Below are positions 15,209 through 22,503 of a stretch of 22,552 bases of DNA, piece by piece. The notes below the pieces were generated by a model. That model did not search any database. It was given only the letters and a program-made list of their open reading frames with translations, and was not told the DNA's origin. Each line of letters starts with the position of its first letter. Within the stretch, counting starts at the first letter, position 1. Source of the stretch: an uncultured Phascolarctobacterium sp. (lineage in GTDB: Bacteria > Bacillota > Negativicutes > Acidaminococcales > Acidaminococcaceae); NCBI RefSeq assembly GCF_937920985.1, contig NZ_CALDXR010000035.1, forward strand, positions 1 through 22,552. Reading direction: 5' to 3'. The translations under genes and the position numbers were made by a program.

Positions 15209-15214
15209 ATATGT

Positions 15215-15243
15215 ATGATAGCAAAAAACATCCTCGATTGCAA
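15215..15243 (-). promoter_or_regulatory. Promoter of the GNAT leader
   Basis: On the minus strand TTGCAA (15238-15243), 17 bases and TATCAT (15215-15220). Initiation would fall near 15208, giving a leader of about 160 nt before the ATG at 15049. Confidence 0.7.
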
Positions 15244-15364
15244 CATGATATTTAAATTACAGCGAAAACAGTATGACTTCTGATTGATTTTGCCGTTATC
15301 GTTACTGGCCTTGCTGTCGTGTTTCTATTCTATGGGTGCTGAATAAATCGTAAAATTGCAATCG

Positions 15365-15575
15365 GTAGAAGATTTCAGCTTTTCAAATTATCACATTAGG
15401 TTTTGCAGGAGTTATTCTGCTGGGTACCTTGCTCCTGATGCTGCCAATTTCCGTAGCAGAACGCTGTGTAACGCCGTTTCATGATGCGTTATTTACCGCA
15501 ACCTCCGCAGTATGTGTAACAGGTATTGTGCTACATGATACCGGCAGCTACTGGTCGTCCTTTGGATTGTATTAG
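15365..15575 (+). pseudogene. Fragment of a second ktrB/trkH K+ transporter gene
   Basis: These bases align to the first 70 or so codons of the intact ktrB (17605-17815). A 7-base deletion after CAGC shifts the frame; after it the frame reads ITLGFAGVILLGT, then LFTATSAVCVTGIVLHDTG and ends at a TAG soon after SYWSSFG. Many differences from the intact gene are at third positions, so it diverged as a working paralogue before decay. The segment in front (15245-15360) is unassigned; one short frame there looks membrane-like but is not enough to call. Confidence 0.85.
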
Positions 15576-15600
15576 CCTCCTGTACACTTTCCAACAGATT

Positions 15601-16314
15601 TTATTCTTCATCTTCTGCCAGCATACGATAGCCTACACCAAGCTCATTGACGATATAGCGCTTTTCTCCCGGTGTCACACCCATTTTCTTCCTGATGTTT
15701 TTCATATTTACCTGTAGCTTTTTGACGCTCCCATAATCAGAATAACCCCATACTGCTTGGATTATGGCAGCATAAGTCAGCACCTTTCCCGCATGTATGG
15801 AGAGAAAAATCAAAATGTTGTATTCCGTCTGTGTCAGTTCGATTTCCTTTCCATCGACCAAAACCTGCCTTTTATCGTAATCAATCATCAAATCTTGAAA
15901 TTGAAATTTACCGATGTGATTACCCTCGTTTTTCTCACTGTAACGATGACTGCGAAGCACTGCACGGATACGAGCCATCAGTTCTTCAGTTCCAAACGGC
16001 TTGGTAATATAATCATTCGCGCCAAGGTCTAAGGCTTCCACCTTATCCATTTCGCCGGAACGGGCAGAAAGGACAATGATGGGAACAGTATCAGCTTCTC
16101 TAACATCCTGAATCAAGCTCAAGCCATCACGGTCCGGCAACCCGAGATCCAGAACAATGAGATCCGGATGATAAGAAGCGTACATCATCATGCCGAGCGC
16201 ACATGTTTCTGCACAGATTACCTGATAATCACTTATTTCCAAGTTAGCTTTGATGAAGCTAAGGATGTTTGCTTCATCCTCTACAATTAAAATTTTGAAT
16301 TTATTATTGCTCAT
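15601..16314 (-). CDS. OmpR/KdpE-family response regulator
   Basis: The 237-aa regulator has a receiver domain with acidic pocket VEDE (11-14), phosphoacceptor Asp56 (VLDLGLPD) and Lys105 (TKPFG), and a C-terminal winged helix (about 135-232, ending GVGYRML). The best relatives by pattern are KdpE proteins. The start overlaps the kinase 3' end; the second of two ATGs (16314) has GAGGG seven bases upstream, while the first (16317) is four bases away. With the kinase it forms a two-component pair divergent from ktrB-ktrA, so control of K+ uptake is the natural inference. No kdpFABC genes are in the window. Confidence 0.88.
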   Translation of the reverse strand: MSNNKFKILIVEDEANILSFIKANLEISDYQVICAETCALGMMMYASYHPDLIVLDLGLPDRDGLSLIQDVREADTVPIIVLSARSGEMDKVEALDLGANDYITKPFGTEELMARIRAVLRSHRYSEKNEGNHIGKFQFQDLMIDYDKRQVLVDGKEIELTQTEYNILIFLSIHAGKVLTYAAIIQAVWGYSDYGSVKKLQVNMKNIRKKMGVTPGEKRYIVNELGVGYRMLAEDEE

Positions 16315-17362
16315 CATCGCACCCTCTTGCCAAAGAAAAGCGGAATACAGCACCGCCGCCCTTCCTATTTTCCACAAAAATCTCGCTGCCATGCGCCTTA
16401 ATAATAGCAGCACAAACCGAAATACCGATGCCCATATTACTGCGCGTTCCGTCTATCGGTGCTGCAGACTTTTTATAGCATCCGGTAAAAATTTTATCCA
16501 AAATCTCCTCCGGAATACCGCATCCGTTGTCGGCAACTTCAAATACGGCCTTATCTCCTGCAAGGGAAACCGACAGCTTCAGCTCTGTCATTCCTTTCGC
16601 ATGAAAAACGGCATTTTCCAAAAAATTCAGCAACACCTGCTCGATAAGGATTGAATCCATAGGAATATCCACAAAGTCGGCCGGTATCTGCGTAATCACC
16701 TTCTGATTCGGGTGTTTTTTGGCGAATTTCATAAGAACTGAGTCAATCAGCTCATCCAAAACGATTGGCGTTTTCACAATCTTGACCTTTGCACCGTCGA
16801 TTCTTGTAACAGCCAACAGGTTTTCGACCATACGGATAAGCCATTCGCTATCCTCTTGAATTTCTCCCAACAGCTTTAGCTGCTGTCCTTCAGAAAGTGC
16901 TTTTTTCTTGGAAATCAGCGTAGAAGCTGAGCCGTATATTGATGTAAGAGGCGTACGCAAATCATGAGAGATTGCCCGCAGCAGATTGCCCCTCATCCTC
17001 TCCTTTTCGCTTTCTGCCCGCAAATTCTCCTGATCGCGTATCCTACTGTTCAACGTACTGGTGGAAACGGCAACAACCAGCATAATTATGGCGGACAAGA
17101 TGCTTTCTTCTACGAAAAAATCCAAAGTATAATAAGGATAAGTAAAGGCAAAATTCACTGCAAATACACTTAAGACAGCCGAAACAATACCATAGCAATA
17201 CCCGTGCGTTTTCAGCGATATCAGAAAAACGCCGAATACAAAAATCATAGGAACCAGCGTTTGCGTTGTAAAGAGCTTACGAATCAAAAGATTAATGGCA
17301 AAAGCGCCGAAAAAAACGCAAACCGAAAACAAAATATCTTCTTTTCGTTGTTGATGCTTCAT
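16304..17362 (-). CDS. KdpD-like sensor histidine kinase, short form
   Basis: The 352-aa kinase has a DUF4118-type membrane block with about four spans (11-28, 37-52, 57-76 and 88-101), then a HisKA domain with phosphoacceptor His133 (AISHDLRTPLTSIYG) and an HATPase domain (N box LLNFLENAVFHAKG, G1 VADNGCGIPEE, G2 GTRSNMGIGIS). It lacks the large N-terminal KdpD and Usp sensor domains and the usual GAF region, so it corresponds to the C-terminal half of KdpD. The ATG at 17362 follows AGGAG by seven bases and has a consensus promoter; more distal in-frame starts would fall upstream of that promoter. It overlaps the response regulator by 11 bases. Confidence 0.88.
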   Translation of the reverse strand: MKHQQRKEDILFSVCVFFGAFAINLLIRKLFTTQTLVPMIFVFGVFLISLKTHGYCYGIVSAVLSVFAVNFAFTYPYYTLDFFVEESILSAIIMLVVAVSTSTLNSRIRDQENLRAESEKERMRGNLLRAISHDLRTPLTSIYGSASTLISKKKALSEGQQLKLLGEIQEDSEWLIRMVENLLAVTRIDGAKVKIVKTPIVLDELIDSVLMKFAKKHPNQKVITQIPADFVDIPMDSILIEQVLLNFLENAVFHAKGMTELKLSVSLAGDKAVFEVADNGCGIPEEILDKIFTGCYKKSAAPIDGTRSNMGIGISVCAAIIKAHGSEIFVENRKGGGAVFRFSLARGCDDEQ

Positions 17363-17392
17363 AATGCTTCTCCTAATTATTTTTACAACTTC

Positions 17393-17421
17393 ATTATACT
17401 TCACGAGCAAAAGCGCTTCAA
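17393..17421 (-). promoter_or_regulatory. Promoter of the kinase-regulator pair
   Basis: On the minus strand TTGAAG (17416-17421), a 17-base spacer and a perfect TATAAT (17393-17398) lie about 30 bases before the ATG at 17362. Confidence 0.8.
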
Positions 17422-17482
17422 GATTTATCACAAGATACTGATGCTCTACGCTCGTTTCTTTACCAAATCTACACCGAAAAAA

Positions 17483-17491
17483 TGCTATGAT
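17483..17491 (+). promoter_or_regulatory. Possible extended -10 promoter of ktrB-ktrA
   Basis: TGCTATGAT is the best -10-like signal in the divergent gap, about 95 bases ahead of ktrB. No good -35 is present, which would suit an activator-dependent promoter controlled by the divergent two-component pair. Confidence 0.35.
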
Positions 17492-17586
17492 AGGAACAAG
17501 CAAAGCAGTGTTCAATATACGGCTTTTACATTGTGTCCGCAACAAGCACAATGAATGTATAAACAGATTAACAAGAAGGTGTAGGT

Positions 17587-18927
17587 ATGTCAGAAGAAAT
17601 GATTAGCAGAAGATTTCAGCTTTCATCTTTTCAAATTATCATATTAGGTTTTGCGGGAGTGATCCTGCTGGGTGCATTACTGCTGATGCTGCCAATTTCT
17701 ACTATAGAAGGCTGCATAACGCCGTTTAACGAAGCGCTTTTTACCTCAACCTCCGCAGTTTGTGTAACCGGTCTTGTGATACATGATACCGGCAGCTACT
17801 GGTCGGCCTTTGGGCAGACAATCATTCTGACGCTGATACAGATTGGCGGTCTTGGTGTTGTAACAGTAGCGGCATCATTTGCACTTCTGTCCAGGCAAAG
17901 AATATCTTTGATGCAGCGCACCACCCTTCAGGACGCAATATCAGCGCCAAATGTAGGCGGTATCGTCCGGCTTACGAAGTTTATCCTGTGGGGAACATTT
18001 TTGATTGAACTGATTGGTGCACTTGCCATGCTGCCGGTGTTCTGCCACGACTATGGCTGGCACGGTATTTGGCTGGCAACCTTTCACTCTATTTCGGCCT
18101 TCTGCAATGCAGGCTTTGATATTTTGGGAACCGCAAACAATCTGTATCCATCTCTTACCGGTTATGAGCAAAATCCAATAATGAATATAACTATTATGCT
18201 GCTTATCATAATTGGCGGTATCGGCTTTTTGACGTGGGAGGACATTTGTGAAAACAAGCTGCAGTTCCGACGCTACAGAATGCAAAGTAAAGTAATCCTC
18301 ATTTTTACGTTGATTCTGATTATCTTCCCGGCAATTTTTTTCTTCTTTGCTGATTTTGCTTCTCTCCCCATAGAAGCGCGGCTTCAAGCGTCCCTGTTCC
18401 AGTCGGTTACAACAAGAACAGCGGGCTTCAACACAGCAAATTTATCTGTTATGTCCGGCTCGTCGCAAGGCATCATGATTCTCCTGATGCTGATTGGCGG
18501 TTCACCGGGCTCAACGGCCGGCGGTATGAAAACAACAACCTTTGCCGTCCTGCTTGCCAACATTGTTGCGACCTATCGCCAACAGGACAGTGCCCATTTT
18601 TTTGATCGCAGAGTCGATTGCAACGCTATCAAAACTGCCTCTACTATCCTCACCGTGTATATTACGCTGTTTTTCAGCGGAGGAATTTTTATCAGCGCCT
18701 ATGAGAACCTGCCACTGTCATCCTGCTTATACGAAACAGCATCAGCATTGGGAACAGTCGGACTGACGCTTGGAATTACACCGCAGCTGCATGTACCCTC
18801 ACAACTGATACTAATTTTACTTATGTATCTTGGCAGAGTAGGCAGCCTTACGCTCATGTACGCAGCATTATCCGGCAAAAAAGCAGTTAACTCAAAACTG
18901 CCGCTGGAAAAAATCACTATTGGCTAA
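17587..18927 (+). CDS. ktrB: K+ uptake channel subunit (TrkH/KtrB family)
   Basis: The 446-aa membrane protein has the four pore repeats of the SKT family: TSTSAVCVTGL (near 53), HSISAFCNAGFDI (near 168), QSVTTRTAGFNTAN (near 277) and ETASALGTVGLTLG (near 384), each with the filter Gly. The short N terminus and 446-residue length fit KtrB rather than the longer TrkH. The gating-loop region GGSPGSTAGGMKT (near 305) is intact. AAGGTG precedes the ATG. Its RCK partner follows 20 bp downstream. In Firmicutes, Ktr systems take up K+ with Na+ dependence and respond to nucleotides through KtrA. Confidence 0.93.
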   Translation: MSEEMISRRFQLSSFQIIILGFAGVILLGALLLMLPISTIEGCITPFNEALFTSTSAVCVTGLVIHDTGSYWSAFGQTIILTLIQIGGLGVVTVAASFALLSRQRISLMQRTTLQDAISAPNVGGIVRLTKFILWGTFLIELIGALAMLPVFCHDYGWHGIWLATFHSISAFCNAGFDILGTANNLYPSLTGYEQNPIMNITIMLLIIIGGIGFLTWEDICENKLQFRRYRMQSKVILIFTLILIIFPAIFFFFADFASLPIEARLQASLFQSVTTRTAGFNTANLSVMSGSSQGIMILLMLIGGSPGSTAGGMKTTTFAVLLANIVATYRQQDSAHFFDRRVDCNAIKTASTILTVYITLFFSGGIFISAYENLPLSSCLYETASALGTVGLTLGITPQLHVPSQLILILLMYLGRVGSLTLMYAALSGKKAVNSKLPLEKITIG

Positions 18928-18947
18928 ACAAAAGGAGTGGATATCCT

Positions 18948-19595
18948 ATGAAAAATATTTTACTGATCGGAGCAGGTCATTTCGGGCGTCATATCGCTAT
19001 GCAGCTTTCACAATTAGGGCATCAGGTCATGGCAGTTGATACTGATGAGGAAAGAATTAACGATGTACTGCCGTTTGTCACCAAAGCACAAATCGGTGAC
19101 AGCACCAATGCAGAGTTTTTACGTGCTCTCGGCATCGGAAATTTTGACGTTTGCTTCGTAACTATCAGCGGTAATTTTCAAAACTCGCTGGAAACTACTT
19201 CTCTTTTAAAAGAACTGGGAGCAAAATGTGTAGTATCTCGTGCTGAACGCGATGTCCAGGCAAAGTTTCTGCTTCGTAACGGTGCAGACAATGTAGTCTA
19301 TCCTGAAAAGCAGATGGCTATATGGGCAGCCAAACGCTACACCGCAGACCATATTTTCGATTATATAGAGATTGACAAGCAGCACGCTATTTTTGAAGTA
19401 GAGGTGCCCAAAGCATGGGTTGGTAAAAGCATCGGTATGTTGGATGTCCGCAAAAAGTTTGGCATCAATATTCTTGGTATAAAACGTTTGGGAAAAACTG
19501 ACGTCTCAATTACGCCCGATACCATATTATCCGACGATATAACAATGCTGGCATTAGGCGAGTATAATGCACTGCAAAAGTGTTTCCGGATATGA
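18948..19595 (+). CDS. ktrA: RCK-domain regulatory subunit of K+ uptake (KtrA/TrkA)
   Basis: The 215-aa cytosolic protein has an N-terminal Rossmann RCK_N domain (GAGHFGRHIA near 8-17, the nucleotide-binding acidic end VDTDEE near 35) and an RCK_C domain from about 135 (EVEVPKAWVGKSIGML). One RCK unit and this length fit KtrA; TrkA has two. It gates KtrB upon ATP/ADP binding, and the RCK_C domain binds c-di-AMP in studied Firmicutes. AAAGGAG lies ten bases before the ATG. It is co-transcribed with ktrB and followed by a terminator. Confidence 0.93.
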   Translation: MKNILLIGAGHFGRHIAMQLSQLGHQVMAVDTDEERINDVLPFVTKAQIGDSTNAEFLRALGIGNFDVCFVTISGNFQNSLETTSLLKELGAKCVVSRAERDVQAKFLLRNGADNVVYPEKQMAIWAAKRYTADHIFDYIEIDKQHAIFEVEVPKAWVGKSIGMLDVRKKFGINILGIKRLGKTDVSITPDTILSDDITMLALGEYNALQKCFRI

Positions 19596-19630
19596 ATAAT
19601 ATTGCTTAAGCACAGAATATTTAAGGCAGC

Positions 19631-19670
19631 AAAAAAGCTGACGCCTTGCGTAAATACGCAGCGTCAGCCT
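19631..19670. terminator. Bidirectional terminator between ktrA and the LOG gene
   Basis: Stem GCTGACGC / GCGTCAGC with an inner TGCG/CGCA helix is flanked by an A run (19631-19636) and a T run (19670-19674), so it can end both converging transcripts. Confidence 0.9.
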
Positions 19671-19692
19671 TTTTATATTCTCATCAACTCTT

Positions 19693-20223
19693 TTATTTCA
19701 ATAATACCTTAATTTTTTCCAAGCTTTCCGCAAAATATACTCCCTGCTGCTTTTCTGCTGAAGAGAAGCCTTTAAGAATCATCTCCTGCAGAAAGTGCTT
19801 GATATTATCATAGTAACCATCAAGATTATAATAAATGCACGGCGCCTGCAGCTGTCCCAGTGAAATCTTAGACATAATCTCGCTGACCTCCTCCAGCGTT
19901 CCCACGCCTCCGGGAAAGGCAATAAAGGCATCGCCAAGCTCAATCATCTTCGTCTTGCGCTCTGCCATATCTTTGGTAACTATCAGCTGCGTCAGTCCAT
20001 CATATTGATATTCCTCATCTACAAAAAACTGCGGCTCCACGCCGATAACCTTACCTCCTGCCTGCAAAACGCTTTGCGCCAGCTCTCCCATCAAGCCTGT
20101 CTTTGAACCGCCGTAAACCAATGTATTACCACTCGTACCAATCCAGGTGCCAAGCTCTTTAACCGCAGCCTCAAATTTAGGATCATTGCCTGTCGACGAG
20201 GCAAGATATACTGTTATATTCAT
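19693..20223 (-). CDS. LOG-family (TIGR00730-type) nucleotide-binding protein
   Basis: The 176-aa Rossmann-fold protein carries the family motif PGGVGTLEE (near 104) and the upstream YGGSKTGLMG (near 37). Plant and some bacterial LOG proteins are cytokinin riboside 5'-monophosphate phosphoribohydrolases; in most bacteria the physiological role is unknown. GGAGG stands seven bases before the ATG. The gene is monocistronic, bounded by a bidirectional terminator downstream. Confidence 0.92.
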   Translation of the reverse strand: MNITVYLASSTGNDPKFEAAVKELGTWIGTSGNTLVYGGSKTGLMGELAQSVLQAGGKVIGVEPQFFVDEEYQYDGLTQLIVTKDMAERKTKMIELGDAFIAFPGGVGTLEEVSEIMSKISLGQLQAPCIYYNLDGYYDNIKHFLQEMILKGFSSAEKQQGVYFAESLEKIKVLLK

Positions 20224-20348
20224 GTTAAGACCTCCGAGTATTGTTTAATCTAGTCTACCACCATAAAAATACCCTTGCAAGCGATATGGAATATTTTTTC
20301 TATATAACTTGATGCAGGATAAGGATGCTTGTTCATACCCTTCACATT

Positions 20349-20399
20349 AAAAAGTTGATACCCGGCAAGTCTTGCGACCTGCCGTAGTATCAGCTTTTT
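20349..20399. terminator. Repeat B, copy 2: terminator-like hairpin
   Basis: Arms AAAAAGTTGATA (20349-20360) and TATCAGCTTTTT (20388-20399) flank GGCAAGTCTTGCGACCTGCC, the same loop as copy 1 (11806-11858). No gene ends nearby on the plus strand, so this copy looks like a stray repeat rather than a functional terminator. Confidence 0.75.
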
Positions 20400-20539
20400 C
20401 CTATGTATCCGTAAATTCAATTTTCTATGGTTATCAGCAGGATTTTTCCTCATGTACAAGTATATTACAAGCCATGAGTACGTCAGAATCTGTCTATCTG
20501 CAAAAGAAGATGTTAGGCATGCCAGATAAACTGTTTAAT
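20400..20539. other. Intergenic stretch without a convincing gene
   Basis: Two very short overlapping plus-strand frames (25 and 23 codons) end before repeat A copy 2. Neither has a good ribosome binding site or recognisable product. The stretch is likely remnant DNA between repeats B and A. Confidence 0.4.
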
Positions 20540-20637
20540 TAAAGAGAGATTACTGTGAAATGCAGCATTAAGAAGCTAGGTTTTGCCATCAAATTTCTTA
20601 ATGCTGTTTTTGTTCTTCACAGCAATCTCTCATTTCA
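20540..20637 (+). repeat. Repeat A, copy 2: 98-nt imperfect palindrome
   Basis: It is about 86% identical to 11251-11348, with both stems preserved; the outer stem (AGAGATT-A-CTGTGAA with TTCACAG-C-AATCTCT) pairs better here. T-rich sequence again follows the inner stem. To its right, a frame from 20628 reads SFGSFRLSAILFASG and stops at 20723, which looks like the C-terminal membrane span of a lost gene, so both copies abut a truncated gene end. Confidence 0.75.
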
Positions 20638-20714
20638 TAATATCCTTTGGCTCTTTCAGGCTCTCCGCTATACTGTTTGCCAGCGGCACCATTCTGATAT
20701 ACCGAAATCGTTCT

Positions 20715-21491
20715 CTACCCTAACGCAACATCCAGCACCATCATAACACTAAATCCCACGGCAAAGAAAATCGTGCCGATATTGGAATGCTCTCCCTGCG
20801 ACATTTGAGGAATCAGCTCCTCTACAACAACATAAAGCATCGCACCGGCAGCAAAGCTCAAAAGATACGGCAGGACCGGTATTACAAGCTGAGCAGCAAG
20901 TATCGTCAGCACAGCTCCGATTGGTTCCACCACACCAGAAAGCACACCGCCCCAAAATGCTCTGTTCTTACTTTCTCCCTCTGCGCGAAGCGGCATAGAA
21001 ATAATCGCACCCTCCGGAAAGTTTTGAATAGCAATACCGATGGACAAGGCAAGCGCCCCTGCTGCCGTAATTGGCGTATTCCCCGCCAGAAAGCCGGCAT
21101 ATATTACACCGACTGCCATTCCCTCAGGTATGTTGTGCAGCGTTACAGCCAAAACCATCATCGCAGTACGGCTCAAATTGCTCTTGGGGCCCTCAGTCTG
21201 CTCACTTCCCACATGCAGATGGGGAATCAAGTGGTCAAGCATGAGTAAAAATAATATACCAATCCAAAAGCCGATAAACGCAGGGAGAAAGGACAGCCTT
21301 CCCATACTTTCGGATTGCTCGATAGCAGGAATCAGCAGGCTCCAGATAGACGCTGCAACCATAACACCCGCAGCAAAGCCCGCAAGCGAGCGCTGCACCA
21401 TATTGCTAAGCGATTTTTTCATAAAGAACACACACGCCGAACCGAGTGTTGTTCCGATAAATGGAATAAGAATTCCCATGAAAGTCTCCAT
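20715..21491 (-). CDS. ZIP-family metal transporter
   Basis: The 258-aa protein has eight likely spans and the ZIP metal-binding helices: HNIPEG (119-124, within VTLHNIPEGMAVG) and QNFPEG (156-161), plus the VVEPIG motif (187-192) that closes the GufA/ZupT-type pattern. A His-containing loop (HLIPHLHVG, 87-95) precedes the core. ZIP proteins import divalent cations, mainly Zn2+ or Fe2+. GGTG and a distal AAGGA precede the ATG at 21491; a second ATG four codons in has a better-spaced GGAG. Monocistronic. Confidence 0.92.
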   Translation of the reverse strand: METFMGILIPFIGTTLGSACVFFMKKSLSNMVQRSLAGFAAGVMVAASIWSLLIPAIEQSESMGRLSFLPAFIGFWIGILFLLMLDHLIPHLHVGSEQTEGPKSNLSRTAMMVLAVTLHNIPEGMAVGVIYAGFLAGNTPITAAGALALSIGIAIQNFPEGAIISMPLRAEGESKNRAFWGGVLSGVVEPIGAVLTILAAQLVIPVLPYLLSFAAGAMLYVVVEELIPQMSQGEHSNIGTIFFAVGFSVMMVLDVALG

Positions 21492-21748
21492 TACTTCACC
21501 ATCCTTGTATAAAAAATTTGTTTCTTGTCAACTTAATTATACTACAACGGTAGGAATTATGATACCTAAAACGAAGATTTCTTTGTGGTTATATCACCTG
21601 CTTTTATGCGGCGGAGTTAATACTGCATGTGAAATCAGCAACAGCAACAAACTGCAGGAAGCATATTCGAACTAAAGGACTTAATCAATCCCCCTCATAC
21701 CAAGCAGCAAGAAATCAATGCGCACCTTTTTTTCCACGATTACTTCAT

Positions 21749-21764
21749 TATAATATATTATACT
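21749..21764 (+). promoter_or_regulatory. Candidate -10 region of the large RNA
   Basis: TATAAT (21749-21754) and TATACT (21759-21764) lie 35-50 bases ahead of the closing helix of the large RNA. No clear -35 is visible at the right distance, so the start is estimated near 21767-21771. Confidence 0.4.
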
Positions 21765-21766
21765 TT

Positions 21767-22446
21767 GTTCATCGGTAGAACACCGACACGCTCCTTGAAA
21801 ACTGTTTTGACAAATATATCGTATAACTCGGTGCACTAAAGGGTTGTCAACCTCTCCGAGAATACCGGAAGCTGTGACCAGGCTGCCTGCGGGATACTGC
21901 GGCAGTGAGGTTTCTGTTGCTCCGTGAGGACTGACAGAGAAGCCCAAAAGGCAACACAGAACGGTATGTGCGGATCTTGGTGCCGATTAAAGCACAAAGG
22001 ATTCTGGCAGCGACAATAGACGCTAGCTCGAAAGGCTAGAAAAATCCGTGAAACCTGCAGCAGGGATGCTGCAGCGAACTTAGCGGAAACTCCGAAGTAA
22101 GCTGTTGGTAGTGAAGCGGAGAAATCCGTGTATAACAGAATTCTGATGTAAAAGTAGCTCAATACCAAAAGTTATTCTGGTCTTGAAAACCAGAGATAGA
22201 AAACATTTTTCTGAAAGATGGGTGAAATTTGTGGGTAGCCATTCCCGCGGCAGGCAAAAGGGGCAGGAAGCTCAGGGTCGCTCCCGAAGGCTCAGACCTG
22301 TCTTCTGCGTGGCTGAAGAAATCGGAAACCGTAGATTACGTAAGGCGAAGGTCTATATGATATATTTGTCAAAGCGGTTTGTCAAGTGGGCATAACAAAA
22401 GGCAGCTATCAGCAAGCTTCATGCTTGTGTAATAGCTGCCTTTTTT
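21767..22446 (+). ncRNA. Large structured non-coding RNA (ornate large RNA type, class unassigned)
   Basis: A 27-bp helix (21799-21825 with 22354-22380, all pairs Watson-Crick or G·U) closes a domain of about 530 nt. Inside are local hairpins: CTCGG/CCGAG (21827-21860) with an inner GGTT/AACC, CTGCC-t-GC / GC-GGCAG (21883-21905), TTCTGT...TCC-GTGA-GGA...ACAGAG (21911-21938), CTAGC/GCTAG with a C-GAAA-G cap (22023-22039), CTGCAGCA-GGGA-TGCTGCAG (22055-22074), CTCCG/CGGAG (22090-22121) and TCTGGT/ACCAGA (22176-22194). Three loops are GNRA (GTGA, GAAA, GGGA) only on the plus strand, which fixes orientation. An intrinsic terminator (22397-22444) gives the 3' end. Size and style resemble ROOL, GOLLD or OLE RNAs; ROOL is the best guess by size and host range, without sequence proof. 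It is not RNase P RNA, tmRNA or a group II intron by motif. No frame in it looks coding. Confidence 0.75.
22397..22444 (+). terminator. Terminator of the large RNA (repeat family C, copy 2)
   Basis: A 13-bp stem AAAAGGCAGCTAT / ATAGCTGCCTTTT with an inner GCAAG/CTTGT helix is followed by TT on top of the T run (six T in all). Shares its core with the hairpin at 6391-6440. Confidence 0.9.
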
Positions 22447-22503
22447 GTTGGCACTAAAAATTTTAAATTGAATATCATTATACAATGAGCATTTAAATTT
22501 AAA

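Noticed and set aside
15285..15345. Possible OadG-like or KdpF-like membrane peptide remnant
   Set aside because: One 19-codon hydrophobic frame without a start or ribosome binding site is too little to assign.
21040..21675. Open frame of 211 codons on the plus strand opposite the ZIP gene
   Set aside because: Most of it is antisense to the clear ZIP transporter. Its last 38 codons (from 21559) have a weak AGGAA upstream but no recognisable product.
21681..21947. Open frame of 88 codons on the minus strand
   Set aside because: It runs through the promoter and 5' part of the structured RNA, lacks a ribosome binding site and family likeness, and its second half is AT-rich noncoding DNA.
22183..22395. 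Open frame of 70 codons on the plus strand, Arg/Lys-rich
   Set aside because: It lies wholly in the large RNA and crosses the closing helix; the composition follows the GC-rich hairpins.
21767..22446. RNase P RNA, tmRNA or group II intron domain I as identity of the large RNA
   Set aside because: The GAGGAAAGTCC and ACAGAAA/CCGCC-type RNase P motifs, the tmRNA ends and tag frame, and intron domain V are missing; one internal GTGCG alone is not an intron start.
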